Positions 1 through 6,830 of a stretch of DNA of 64,000 bases are shown here, in pieces (the stretch's first letter is position 1; the number at the start of each line of letters is the position of its first letter). This DNA comes from Amnibacterium endophyticum (GTDB lineage: Bacteria > Actinomycetota > Actinomycetes > Actinomycetales > Microbacteriaceae): contig NZ_JBHUEA010000014.1 of NCBI RefSeq assembly GCF_042680685.1, positions 1-64,000 of the forward strand, read 5' to 3'. Below the pieces are notes generated by a model. The model did no database searches and had not been told where the DNA came from. It was given only the letters and a program-made list of their open reading frames with translations. A program made the translations under genes and the position numbers.

Positions 1-1
1 C

Positions 2-34
2 CACACCTACCCCGCACCGATCTGGGACATCTAG
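2..34 (+). CDS. possible 3' tail of a gene cut by the window edge
   Basis: One frame reads ten plausible codons, ending HTYPAPIWDI, then TAG at 32-34. It sits upstream of the first 24-bp site, where the end of a preceding cassette gene would be expected. The stretch is far too short to identify, and it could be chance. Confidence 0.2.
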   Translation, partial: HTYPAPIWDI

Positions 35-63
35 GCAAACGGGACCGAACAATAGGCGTAGGC

Positions 64-87
64 GTCTCACGTGCAGGGGAGTGAGGC
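64..87 (+). repeat. 24-bp cassette-boundary site 1
   Basis: Left arm GTCTC, core GCAGG, right arm GAGGC (consensus GAGAC). The pairing extends to CGTCTCAC/GTGAGGCG with one mismatch. It precedes the cassette holding the gene that ends at 636. Confidence 0.85.
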
Positions 88-246
88 GTTGCGACTTCCG
101 CCTTGAGGGGGATGTGAGGGCGTCGGCTCGGGAGTCAGAGTCGGTGTGTGGTTGCGGAAGTGATCGGCCAGGCGTGGGTCCAGGATCTGCCGGTCTGCCT
201 GCCGGGGCGCGCGTGTGTTGACCAGTCGCCGGTGGCAGCTCCGCTG

Positions 247-636
247 ATGACGGTGACGTCGGCGCTGACGCCGCTCAGCCCTGTCCTCGCGGTGCTGGGC
301 TTCGCGTTCGTCGGTGTCGCGCTCGTACTCATGGTGGTGGGGGTGCGCCGGCAGTGGCGCGGAGACGGGGCCTCTGGACTGCTCGCGCTGCTGGCGCTTG
401 CGCTCCTGCTGTTCGGTGTCATCGCCTGGTGGGTCATCCGTGGTCGTCTCGCCTTGATCAAAGCGATCTACAGCGACCTGTACGGGCAGGCTGCTGCGCT
501 TGTCCCGCCGTCGCTGGTCGGCTCGTGGCCTGCGGTGCTCGCGTCCTGTTGGGCGATGGCGGCGCTTGGAGGGCTGGCTGTCGTTGCAATGGTTGGAACC
601 GCGTTGCTCCGGCTCCGCGCCGACGCAACGTCTTAG
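247..636 (+). CDS. three-TM membrane protein (cassette cargo)
   Basis: Predicted integral membrane protein of about 129 residues with no recognised family. Three hydrophobic stretches are visible: after SPVLAVLGF, around LLALLALALLLFGVIAWW, and near the C terminus at LASCWAMAALGG. The ATG at 247 is chosen because the in-frame extension back to a GTG at 148 is not membrane-like; neither start has a good ribosome binding site. It is the only gene between site 1 and the site triplet at 721-792. Function is unknown. Confidence 0.6.
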   Translation: MTVTSALTPLSPVLAVLGFAFVGVALVLMVVGVRRQWRGDGASGLLALLALALLLFGVIAWWVIRGRLALIKAIYSDLYGQAAALVPPSLVGSWPAVLASCWAMAALGGLAVVAMVGTALLRLRADATS

Positions 637-720
637 CTCGGGCCGCTTTGAACCGACCACCGTGTGACACCGTCAACAGGACGGGTGTGCGCTGGGCGAG
701 TGCTGCTCCTTCGAGCACCG

Positions 721-744
721 GTCTCACGGGCAGGGAAGTGGAAC
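721..744 (+). repeat. 24-bp site 2 (first of three abutting sites)
   Basis: Left arm GTCTC, core GCAGG, degenerate right arm GGAAC. It abuts site 3 with no intervening base. Confidence 0.8.
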
Positions 745-768
745 GTCCCACGAGCAGGGGCGTGGGAC
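745..768 (+). repeat. 24-bp site 3 (middle of three abutting sites)
   Basis: Arms GTCCCAC and GTGGGAC are perfectly complementary over 7 bp, so this copy differs from consensus in both arms compensatorily. Core is GCAGG. It abuts sites 2 and 4. Confidence 0.85.
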
Positions 769-792
769 GTCGCGGGAGCAGGAGATTGAGGC
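769..792 (+). repeat. 24-bp site 4 (last of three abutting sites)
   Basis: Left arm GTCGC, core GCAGG, right arm GAGGC. It begins directly after site 3. Confidence 0.75.
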
Positions 793-825
793 GTCGCTCC
801 GGAGGCAGTTCAGGCCGTCCGCATC

Positions 826-1035
826 TCAGAGCGTGAGAGCGAGTGCGACTTGTGTCAGTCCGATGACGACGCCGACTCCGCTGAGCACGAGAAAGAGTGT
901 CGGCCTGCTCATTCGAGGGGACGACTGTGGGGGCTGGGCTCGGCGGTGGAACCGAAGAGCTGAGATCAGCATCGTTGTCATGCAGATCGTGAATCCCCCT
1001 GCACAGACGAGGCGGAAGACGTCGCCCGAGGACAT
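826..1035 (-). CDS. small two-TM membrane protein (cassette cargo)
   Basis: A 69-residue protein with two hydrophobic segments, roughly residues 8-26 and 45-67, joined by a basic loop (RFHRRAQ). No family recognised. It is the only gene between site 4 and site 5 and runs against the direction of the sites, which shows that cargo orientation is not fixed. Size and shape resemble several other cassettes in this array. Confidence 0.6.
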   Translation of the reverse strand: MSSGDVFRLVCAGGFTICMTTMLISALRFHRRAQPPQSSPRMSRPTLFLVLSGVGVVIGLTQVALALTL

Positions 1036-1065
1036 GGCCCATGTATCTCTTAAGAGGTGTGGGTC

Positions 1066-1089
1066 GACTCAACCGCAGGGGAGCGAGGC
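1066..1089 (+). repeat. 24-bp site 5, inside a larger palindrome
   Basis: Left arm GACTC, core GCAGG, right arm GAGGC. It overlaps and lies largely within an outer perfect 8-bp inverted repeat, GGGTCGAC at 1061-1068 and GTCGACCC at 1098-1105, giving a longer potential stem than other copies. Confidence 0.75.
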
Positions 1090-1170
1090 TTCTCGCGGTC
1101 GACCCATGCGGATGGTAATCGCCCTGGCCATCGATACACGAGTTGCGCTTGTCGGGCGAGGGGAGTCGTT

Positions 1171-1362
1171 GTGAGTGGTGCGTTCGTGCTCTTCGGAGTG
1201 ATGTTCGCGCTGTTCGGGCTCTTAGATCTCGTGATCGTGGTGCTGCGTCGACAGCGGCGGCTTGAGGTGGCGCGTTGGCCTCGGCGTCTCGTCAACTGGC
1301 CCAGCGCGCTGCTCGCCTTGGTGATGGCAGGAGTCATGTTCGTAGCCGCGAGCGTCGGATAG
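1171..1362 (+). CDS. small two-TM membrane protein (cassette cargo)
   Basis: The protein has 63 residues when started at GTG 1171, which follows the purine-rich GAGGGGAG. A longer in-frame reading back to 1057 would run through site 5 and is not membrane-like. Hydrophobic segments lie at about residues 3-22 and 41-61 with the basic linker RRQRRLEVARWPRR. No family recognised. It is the only gene between sites 5 and 6. Confidence 0.6.
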   Translation: MSGAFVLFGVMFALFGLLDLVIVVLRRQRRLEVARWPRRLVNWPSALLALVMAGVMFVAASVG

Positions 1363-1388
1363 GGCCGCATCGGGCGACGAGGCAGTAC

Positions 1389-1412
1389 GTCTCCAAGGCA
1401 GGGGCTCGAGAC
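1389..1412 (+). repeat. 24-bp site 6 (consensus arms)
   Basis: GTCTC arm, GCAGG core and GAGAC arm all match consensus, with C before and G after the site. It separates the cassettes of the genes at 1171 and 1430. Confidence 0.9.
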
Positions 1413-1429
1413 GAACGCGCAATCAGTGC

Positions 1430-1768
1430 CTAGGGACGCAGTTGCCCCCAGCCGAATTTGCTCTCCGCCACGAAGTCCTGCAGCTCGCTTCGGAACCTCT
1501 TGTACATCTGTGTTGCGGTCTCGCGGCCTTGCATCCAGCTGCCGCCTTGGTCATCGAACGTCTGAAAGGCCAGCAGCGTCTCGTCGTCCAACTGGTCGTC
1601 GGCTGTCAACGTCGGCCAATCCTCGAGGGTCAGCATCGAGTGCCCTGCTGTCTGCCGAATAACCCGCGTGCTGGTGGCTGCGAGTTCCTCGACGGAGAGG
1701 ATCTCGCGCAGGGCCGGCGCTACAACGTCGAGCATTTCGCCCACGGTTCGCACGCGACGCTTTGCCAT
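1430..1768 (-). CDS. hypothetical soluble protein (cassette cargo)
   Basis: A 112-residue protein starting at ATG 1768 (MAKRRVRTVGEML). It is acidic in the middle (LTADDQLDDETLLAF), has no TM segment or signal peptide, and has several aromatic residues near the C terminus. No family or catalytic motif recognised. It is alone between sites 6 and 7 and is transcribed against the site direction. An antitoxin-like or immunity role is possible but nothing in the sequence shows it. Confidence 0.6.
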   Translation of the reverse strand: MAKRRVRTVGEMLDVVAPALREILSVEELAATSTRVIRQTAGHSMLTLEDWPTLTADDQLDDETLLAFQTFDDQGGSWMQGRETATQMYKRFRSELQDFVAESKFGWGQLRP

Positions 1769-1826
1769 GGCCCGCAGAGTACGGCTGTGTCGGGTCCCAG
1801 TTCACCGGTGTGAGCGGTCGCGAGCG

Positions 1827-1850
1827 GTATCAGGAGCAGGGGTGCGAGAC
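1827..1850 (+). repeat. 24-bp site 7
   Basis: Left arm GTATC (one change), core GCAGG, right arm GAGAC. It separates the 1430-1768 gene from the NUDIX gene. Confidence 0.85.
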
Positions 1851-1875
1851 CGGCGTCGTCTGAGACCCTTCGCGG

Positions 1876-2523
1876 ATGAGTGAGTGCGACTCCGGCGGCC
1901 GATCGCGCTGGCAAGCGGTCGGGCGGCGACCGGTGTACTCGGGGCGTGTCCGGATCGTGTCCCACGAGGTCCGGCTGCCGTCCGGCGCGCACGACTCCTT
2001 CGAGGTGGACGAGTCGATCCCGTTCGCCGTCGCGGTCCTGCTCCAGGACCGGGCGACCGAAGCGCTGCTGTTGACCCGCCAATACCGCTACCCGATCGAC
2101 CGATGGATCTTCGACCTGCCCGGAGGAGCCGGCGAGGTGGGAGAGGCGCCCGAGGCTGCCGCTCGACGCGAGTGCGAGGAGGAGCTGGGGCTCATCCCGC
2201 AGACGATGTCGCCACTGCACACCTTCTTCCCCAACCCTGGTCGAGCCGCCTGGCCAGTGCACCTCTTCTTCGTGGACACGACTCGCCCCGGCACAGCCGC
2301 GACCGCTGACGAAGCCGAACAGGTCGAATTGGCACACGTCTCCGTCGCGGAGCTCGACAGGCTCGTGGTCGCCGGCACAATCGTCGATCCCTCCCTCCTC
2401 ATCGCGCGCACCATGGCCGCGGCGACCGGCCTCCTCCCACCCGTCGCGGGTCCGACCTCGTCCCTGCAGCAGGCGGGACCGGCCAGCCGGACTGCGTCTG
2501 CGGGGACTGCGGTCATTGGCTGA
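1876..2523 (+). CDS. NUDIX hydrolase, ADP-ribose pyrophosphatase-like (cassette cargo)
   Basis: Hydrolyses a nucleoside-diphosphate-linked substrate, probably ADP-ribose or a related sugar nucleotide. The 23-residue Nudix box is complete at residues 84-106 (G-x5-E, then RECEEELGL), preceded by the substrate-side motif LLTRQYRYPIDRWIFDLPGG typical of the NudF-type subgroup. The C-terminal tail of about 35 residues is low-complexity and may be lost or added sequence. The gene converges on the kinase gene with an 11-bp 3' overlap. The substrate is inferred from family resemblance only. Confidence 0.85.
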   Translation: MSECDSGGRSRWQAVGRRPVYSGRVRIVSHEVRLPSGAHDSFEVDESIPFAVAVLLQDRATEALLLTRQYRYPIDRWIFDLPGGAGEVGEAPEAAARRECEEELGLIPQTMSPLHTFFPNPGRAAWPVHLFFVDTTRPGTAATADEAEQVELAHVSVAELDRLVVAGTIVDPSLLIARTMAAATGLLPPVAGPTSSLQQAGPASRTASAGTAVIG

Positions 2524-3103
2524 GTGCGGCGCGCACTGCAGCGACGACCGTGTTGATGTGCACGGTGTCGTCGAAGTGCAGGTGCGCCTCGTCCGAAGTG
2601 GGCGGGTCGAAGGCGTCGAGGTGGTCGGCCATGACGCTGTCGATCACGTCGTGTCGCGCGGCATCCCCGCGGTTGGCGAGCAACCGCTCCTGAATCACCT
2701 CGGTCGCGACGTCGATGAAGACCAGCACGAAGCGGGCCCGCGAGTCCGTTGCGAGCTGACGCCACTCGTCGCGAAGGAAGCGAGGAGAGGAGGTGTCATC
2801 GACGACGACCGTCAGATCGGCGTCGAGCAGCACTGCCGCACGACTATGCGCGACGGTGTTCGTTCGCAGCCAATCCTCGACGGGGATGCCATCGCCGCCG
2901 CGGAGTCCTCGCTCAGCGTTAATGGCGTCATAGCCCAGTACGCGTGCGTCCAGCGCCTGAGCGAGCTCATCCGCAACGGTGCTCTTACCCGAGAACGATC
3001 GGCCCATGAGCAGCACAACGGCACCAGGCACCTGCACATCCTGCTTGATCATCGCCAACCCGACCTTGCACACGGGGGGCTCGGTGGCAGCCGGTTGAGA
3101 CAC
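2513..3103 (-). CDS. AAA-type P-loop nucleotide kinase (cassette cargo)
   Basis: A zeta-toxin/gluconate-kinase-like ATP-binding protein with Walker A GRSFSGKST at residues 34-42, an internal DD pair (LTVVVDDTSS) and a lid-like region RLLANRGDAARHD. The start shown is a GTG one base after the stop of the upstream membrane gene, which suggests translational coupling; an ATG at 3052 (MIKQDVQVPG) is an alternative that keeps the whole P-loop domain. The phosphate acceptor cannot be deduced. It shares one cassette interval with the NUDIX gene and the small membrane gene. Confidence 0.75.
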   Translation of the reverse strand: MSQPAATEPPVCKVGLAMIKQDVQVPGAVVLLMGRSFSGKSTVADELAQALDARVLGYDAINAERGLRGGDGIPVEDWLRTNTVAHSRAAVLLDADLTVVVDDTSSPRFLRDEWRQLATDSRARFVLVFIDVATEVIQERLLANRGDAARHDVIDSVMADHLDAFDPPTSDEAHLHFDDTVHINTVVAAVRAALSQ

Positions 3104-3104
3104 C

Positions 3105-3293
3105 TCAGCGACTGATGCTGCCTCGACGGATGAGGAGGGCGCCGACGACGATGAGGACGGCAGCTAGGACGACGATCACGGTAGACGCGATGCGGACGGT
3201 GGAGCTCTCGGTCGTTGTCACAGTGAACAGGGCGACGAGCAACGTGAAGCCTGGGCCGGCGAGGAAGATTGCGATCGCTCTCTTCCTCGACAT
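3105..3293 (-). CDS. small two-TM membrane protein upstream of the kinase
   Basis: A 62-residue protein started at ATG 3293 (MSRKRAIAIFLAG) rather than at the in-frame 3458, because the upstream extension runs back through two 24-bp sites. It has two hydrophobic helices, about residues 6-24 and 32-53, and a basic C terminus. The stop codon lies one base before the kinase GTG, so the two genes form a tight operon. Confidence 0.6.
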   Translation of the reverse strand: MSRKRAIAIFLAGPGFTLLVALFTVTTTESSTVRIASTVIVVLAAVLIVVGALLIRRGSISR

Positions 3294-3322
3294 GACCCAA
3301 CGGTACGACCAGACAGGGCTCT

Positions 3323-3346
3323 GTCTTGTGAGGAGAGAGGGGAGAC
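3323..3346 (+). repeat. 24-bp site 8 (degenerate core)
   Basis: Left arm GTCTT, core GGAGA in place of GCAGG, right arm GAGAC. It directly abuts site 9. Confidence 0.6.
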
Positions 3347-3371
3347 GTCTCGCGAGCAGGGCAATTGGGAC
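3347..3371 (+). repeat. site 9 (25 bp)
   Basis: Left arm GTCTC, core GCAGG, right arm GGGAC, with one extra base in the right half. It abuts site 8. Confidence 0.8.
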
Positions 3372-3408
3372 GCGCTGCGTACCTGTGTTCGTCTTGCGGA
3401 TGGGGTGG

Positions 3409-4227
3409 CTACTCGATGGTGGAGTGGATCGCGGGTCGTGGGGGCTCGAGCGTGGCATCGCCGGGATAGGACAGCGGTGGGACCTCGTAATCAGCAGTGA
3501 CGGTGCCGGAGCGGATGTCGACGACCTGTGTCTCGGTCAGGAACATCGAGCCTGATGGGACCTCGAGTCGGTGGTCGTCGAGGAAGCGTGCCCCGGCGGC
3601 CGAGCGCTTCAGGTTCTTGAGCCATGTCCAGCCTCGGGCTTCGTCGGACTCGGTGAGGTGAGTTTCGGTGTGGAGGTCACTCACGCCAATTCGCCACCTG
3701 GCATAGCCGTCGTCGTGGATCTGCCCGAAGAGACGTACTCGGCTGTGACGATCGGGTGTTCGTTTCCATGAGCCAACGAAGGTGGCGGCCCACCCGGAGT
3801 CGCGGGCTCGCCGAACTGCCGCGCTCAGGACACTGTGATCCCAGTCGCGGAGGGTCGCGAGGTCGGAAAGGTGCTGTGTCACGGCGTCCGCGAGGAGCTC
3901 CGCCCGCGTGTCCGGGTTGAAGTGTCGGAAGCCGCGCGGGATCTGCAGACGCCCAAAGTCGTAAGTCCGCTGATCGAACGCAGTGACGGATATGTCGGGG
4001 CCGTCGTAGACGTCGAGCATGATGCGATGGCTTGATCGGGGTGCCGGAAGGTTGCTGCTCGAGATCTCGGCACTGATCGCTTCGGTGACCCGGCGTGAGG
4101 AACGTGCCGCTGCATCGATGTCGAGCTCGTCTGTCGTCGGGTCCTGCTCCAAGGGCTTGGGAAGTCCCCACGGGATGTCGAACCAACCCGAGTACGGGTA
4201 GCAGTGCACGTCCTTGAGGTGCCCCAT
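3409..4227 (-). CDS. hypothetical protein (cassette cargo)
   Basis: A 272-residue soluble protein with no recognised domain. ATG 4227 is chosen over the TTG at 4272 because GGGAGG lies about 7 bases upstream. The N terminus MGHLKDVHCYPYSGWFDIPWG is aromatic-rich, and the C-terminal third (RWRIGVSDLHTETHL through EVPPLSYPG) has a beta-rich look. No TM segment or signal peptide. It is the largest single-gene unknown in the array, alone between sites 9 and 10. Confidence 0.65.
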   Translation of the reverse strand: MGHLKDVHCYPYSGWFDIPWGLPKPLEQDPTTDELDIDAAARSSRRVTEAISAEISSSNLPAPRSSHRIMLDVYDGPDISVTAFDQRTYDFGRLQIPRGFRHFNPDTRAELLADAVTQHLSDLATLRDWDHSVLSAAVRRARDSGWAATFVGSWKRTPDRHSRVRLFGQIHDDGYARWRIGVSDLHTETHLTESDEARGWTWLKNLKRSAAGARFLDDHRLEVPSGSMFLTETQVVDIRSGTVTADYEVPPLSYPGDATLEPPRPAIHSTIE

Positions 4228-4279
4228 CCGCGCCTCCCAAATTCGAGACTGGATCGTATGGGCGCCAGCCAAGAGTCTG

Positions 4280-4303
4280 GTCTCACGTGCAGCCGATGGA
4301 GAC
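4280..4303 (+). repeat. 24-bp site 10
   Basis: Left arm GTCTC, core GCAGC, right arm GAGAC. Confidence 0.85.
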
Positions 4304-4332
4304 GGCCGCGAAACTTCGTCGGGAGGTGAGGA

Positions 4333-4533
4333 GTGACCAGCAGGACGGCAGAGGTAGTCATCTACCTCCTGGTCGAGGGAGGCGTCGCCGCAATCGGCTT
4401 CCTCATGATCAGCTGGATGCTGCGGCGACAGCGGCAGAAGCGTCCGTTACCAGCGGTCGTGCAGTGGTTCGCCGTGATCGTGATGCTCATCGGATTCGGC
4501 TTGTTCCTCTTCACAGCCCGGAGCCTTGGATGA
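4333..4533 (+). CDS. small two-TM membrane protein (cassette cargo)
   Basis: A 66-residue protein started at GTG 4333, preceded by GGGAGGTGAG at 4321-4330. Hydrophobic helices cover about residues 8-29 and 43-61, with the basic loop RRQRQKRP between them. No family recognised. It is alone between sites 10 and 11 in the site direction. Confidence 0.65.
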   Translation: MTSRTAEVVIYLLVEGGVAAIGFLMISWMLRRQRQKRPLPAVVQWFAVIVMLIGFGLFLFTARSLG

Positions 4534-4574
4534 ATGGAAGCCGGAGTGCTCGTCTTCCCGCGGAGGAGTGACGC

Positions 4575-4598
4575 GTCTCAGGCGGGGGAGAGTGGGAC
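4575..4598 (+). repeat. 24-bp site 11 (degenerate core)
   Basis: Left arm GTCTC, core GGGGG in place of GCAGG, right arm GGGAC. Position and length fit the series, although the core is lost. Confidence 0.6.
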
Positions 4599-4610
4599 CT
4601 GTCCGAGGCG

Positions 4611-4823
4611 GTGCCCGATGAGTACATTCCGGCTATGACCTCCGTCGGTCCCCTGTTCCCGGATGCCTACGCCTTCGGATGGGTAGTCGCGCTCGTCGTT
4701 CCAGTGATCGCGGTGGCGCTCGGACTGCTGGCCCTGTACTTCGTCATTCGCAGGGCTGTCGCTGGAGGCATTCGCGACGCTCGGAAGCGGGAGCCGCGCT
4801 CCGCTGCTGCAGACGACCACTGA
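4611..4823 (+). CDS. small one-TM membrane protein (cassette cargo)
   Basis: A 70-residue protein with one long hydrophobic stretch (about residues 23-48) followed by a basic, charged C terminus (RRAVAGGIRDARKREPR). The start is either GTG 4611, with a short GAGG upstream, or ATG 4635. No family recognised. It is alone between sites 11 and 12. Confidence 0.55.
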   Translation: MPDEYIPAMTSVGPLFPDAYAFGWVVALVVPVIAVALGLLALYFVIRRAVAGGIRDARKREPRSAAADDH

Positions 4824-4837
4824 CGAGCGACGTCGTG

Positions 4838-4861
4838 TCGCGTGCAGCAGGTCGGTGAGAC
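4838..4861 (+). repeat. 24-bp site 12 (degenerate left arm)
   Basis: Left arm TCGCG, core GCAGG, right arm GAGAC. The right half is a perfect match. Confidence 0.7.
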
Positions 4862-4865
4862 GGCC

Positions 4866-5492
4866 TCACCTCGCTCGTTCACGGGTGAGGTATCTACGGC
4901 TGGCGGGCACTGTGACGCCGTATTGCCAGACGGCGACGGCTGCGAGCAGGACCAGCAGACCGGCGATTCCTGCTGTGGTCTCGGGTAGGTCGAGCGTTAG
5001 TGCCAGACCCGCTGCCATGAGTGCCGCCCCGAGGTAGCAGGGGACGAGTGCTCGAGCCGCGTGGAGATCCTGCTCGGCGATCGCTGCGACGACCGCTTGA
5101 TGCTGCTCGACGATCGGTTCAGATCCTCGGATCTGCCGTCGCGCCGAGCGCCTCTCGCGCCCATTCAAAGCGCCGTCGACGCGCTCCCATGTCGGCAGGA
5201 GCCGCTTGGTGACGAACGCGAAGACCGAACCGATCAGGATCATCAGCGCGCCCGCGCTTGCCAGAGCGATCCCGACCCAGAACGCTGGAGGCAAAGGCGC
5301 TGCTGAGTCAGGCGCCGAACTGTTCCCGCCGTCGGTGAAGTATCGGACCAGTCCCACGACCACGCCGTAGGCGGCCGCGGCACCGATCAGGAGCAGCCAG
5401 GACCGGCGGTTCGCACGGCGACGTTCCGGCGAGATCTGCCGTGAGATGCGCTGCTCGGCTTCTATCCAGCGATCTTCACTCATTGGGCCCAC
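4866..5492 (-). CDS. four-TM membrane protein (cassette cargo)
   Basis: About 208 residues from GTG 5492, chosen because GGAAGGA lies 7 bases upstream. The charged N-terminal segment (SEDRWIEAEQRISRQISPERRRANRRS) precedes two TM helices; a cytoplasmic-looking middle (WERVDGALNGRERRSARRQIRG) leads to two more near the C terminus. No family recognised. The stop lies 4 bases from site 12, so the gene fills its cassette almost completely. Confidence 0.6.
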   Translation of the reverse strand: MGPMSEDRWIEAEQRISRQISPERRRANRRSWLLLIGAAAAYGVVVGLVRYFTDGGNSSAPDSAAPLPPAFWVGIALASAGALMILIGSVFAFVTKRLLPTWERVDGALNGRERRSARRQIRGSEPIVEQHQAVVAAIAEQDLHAARALVPCYLGAALMAAGLALTLDLPETTAGIAGLLVLLAAVAVWQYGVTVPASRRYLTRERAR

Positions 5493-5544
5493 GAGTTGAT
5501 CCTTCCGCAAATAGGCCTCGAGGGTTGAGGACACCAAGCTGACC

Positions 5545-5568
5545 CTCTCAGGAGCAGGTCGGTGAGAC
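5545..5568 (+). repeat. 24-bp site 13
   Basis: Left arm CTCTC (first base changed), core GCAGG, right arm GAGAC. Confidence 0.8.
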
Positions 5569-5640
5569 CTTGCTTGATTGCGTCCATCGTGATCGCCTGG
5601 AGAGTCAGCATTCTCTGTACCGGAGCGGAAGGATGGCGCT

Positions 5641-5820
5641 GTGAGGACGACCCGCTATTGGCTGACGCTTGCGGCTCTCAACGGAATCGTCCTCGTGGCA
5701 GCTGTGTTGCTGTCCGCGTCAGGACGAGTGCTCCCAGTGCCGCTCTCCTTGTTCTTCGCGATAGCCAGCGGTGTCGTGGTGCTCGTGGCGTTGGTCCGGC
5801 TGGCGCAGTCGCGTCCTTGA
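5641..5820 (+). CDS. small two-TM membrane protein with GTG start (cassette cargo)
   Basis: A 59-residue protein beginning VRTTRYWLTLAALNGIVL and ending VRLAQSRP before TGA 5818-5820. Two hydrophobic helices span about residues 7-26 and 36-53. A GGAAGG lies about 10 bases upstream of the GTG. It is the only credible gene between sites 13 and 14; overlapping frames there give low-complexity Arg-rich peptides. No family recognised. Confidence 0.6.
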   Translation: MRTTRYWLTLAALNGIVLVAAVLLSASGRVLPVPLSLFFAIASGVVVLVALVRLAQSRP

Positions 5821-5884
5821 AAAGGAGTGCCAACGTGCGCGCAGTGGGTCTCTGGCGGCCGACAGATGGCCCAGCCGAAGTGTT

Positions 5885-5908
5885 GTCTCAGCGGTAGGGG
5901 AGCGAGAC
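5885..5908 (+). repeat. 24-bp site 14
   Basis: Left arm GTCTC, core GTAGG, right arm GAGAC. Confidence 0.85.
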
Positions 5909-5957
5909 GCCTCGCCCCTGACGCGGCGGTCGGCACGTGCATCCTGTCTGAACGTCG

Positions 5958-6830
5958 TTAGACGGGCCGGGTCGTCGTGCCGAAGCTCCACGCGGCAATG
6001 AGCGCGATGGCGTCGCGGAACGGTTGAGTGTCGGGCGAGTTGAGGAAGGCGTGGCGGGTTCCGGCGAGCACGTGGTGCTGCAGATTGACTCCGATGGCGC
6101 CGAGCTCGTCGGCGAACTGGTCGCCGGACACGCGCATGTTGTCGTGCTCTGCGTTCACGACCAGCGTGCGGGAGAAGCCGTCGATTCGGTGTCCCCCGGG
6201 AAATGCCAGCCGGTCGGCGAGCATGTGGCCTGGGCCGGCGTAGTTGCGGTTCGCAAGGTCGAGCGCCCAGGTCGCATGGCTTAGTCGACGGAGCCCGCGA
6301 GACCTGGCGCGCGAGTCGGTTCGCCGCGGATGGACGGCATGGAAGAAGCCGTAGGCGAGCACCGTGCCAGCGGCGTGCGCCCCTTCGTCGCTCGCACGGA
6401 GCGTGGCGGCGGCGGCGAGGCAGGCGCCTGCGCTCGCACCGCCGAGGAGCACACCGCGCGATGAGCGGGATCTGAGCTCGTGGTAAGCGGTCATGACATC
6501 GTCGAGGGGGAGCGGATACCTCCCTCGTGCACGTCCCTTGCGGGCAGGGGCCCACGGCATACCCGGAGGTGGGCACAGGCGGTAGTCGGCTGTGACGACG
6601 GTCACTCCGTTCTGCGCTAGTGACTCGGCGACCGCGTGCGCCTCGGGTTGATCGAGGCTGCCCCTGAAGAAGCCGCCGCCGTGCAGCCAGAGCAGCACCG
6701 GGCCGATCGGGCTGTCTTCGGAGTGCGGTGGCCGGTACCAGCGCACTGGGACGCCCTGGAGGCTGCTGTGGTCTCGTTGGCACCCCGTTGCGTTGCGTCC
6801 TCGTGGGGTGCTTCGACAGCACCGTGTCAC
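5958..6830 (-). CDS. alpha/beta hydrolase, HSL-type esterase (cassette cargo)
   Basis: Probable carboxylesterase. The oxyanion motif HGGGF is at residues 50-54 and the nucleophile elbow GGASAG has Ser133; Asp in AEHD and His in GTRH complete the triad near the C terminus, as in the hormone-sensitive lipase family. The GTG start overlaps the stop of the upstream membrane gene as GTGA, so it is the third gene of a PadR-led operon. The N-terminal 25 residues look unlike the family and the true start may be internal. Substrate unknown. Confidence 0.8.
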   Translation of the reverse strand: MTRCCRSTPRGRNATGCQRDHSSLQGVPVRWYRPPHSEDSPIGPVLLWLHGGGFFRGSLDQPEAHAVAESLAQNGVTVVTADYRLCPPPGMPWAPARKGRARGRYPLPLDDVMTAYHELRSRSSRGVLLGGASAGACLAAAATLRASDEGAHAAGTVLAYGFFHAVHPRRTDSRARSRGLRRLSHATWALDLANRNYAGPGHMLADRLAFPGGHRIDGFSRTLVVNAEHDNMRVSGDQFADELGAIGVNLQHHVLAGTRHAFLNSPDTQPFRDAIALIAAWSFGTTTRPV

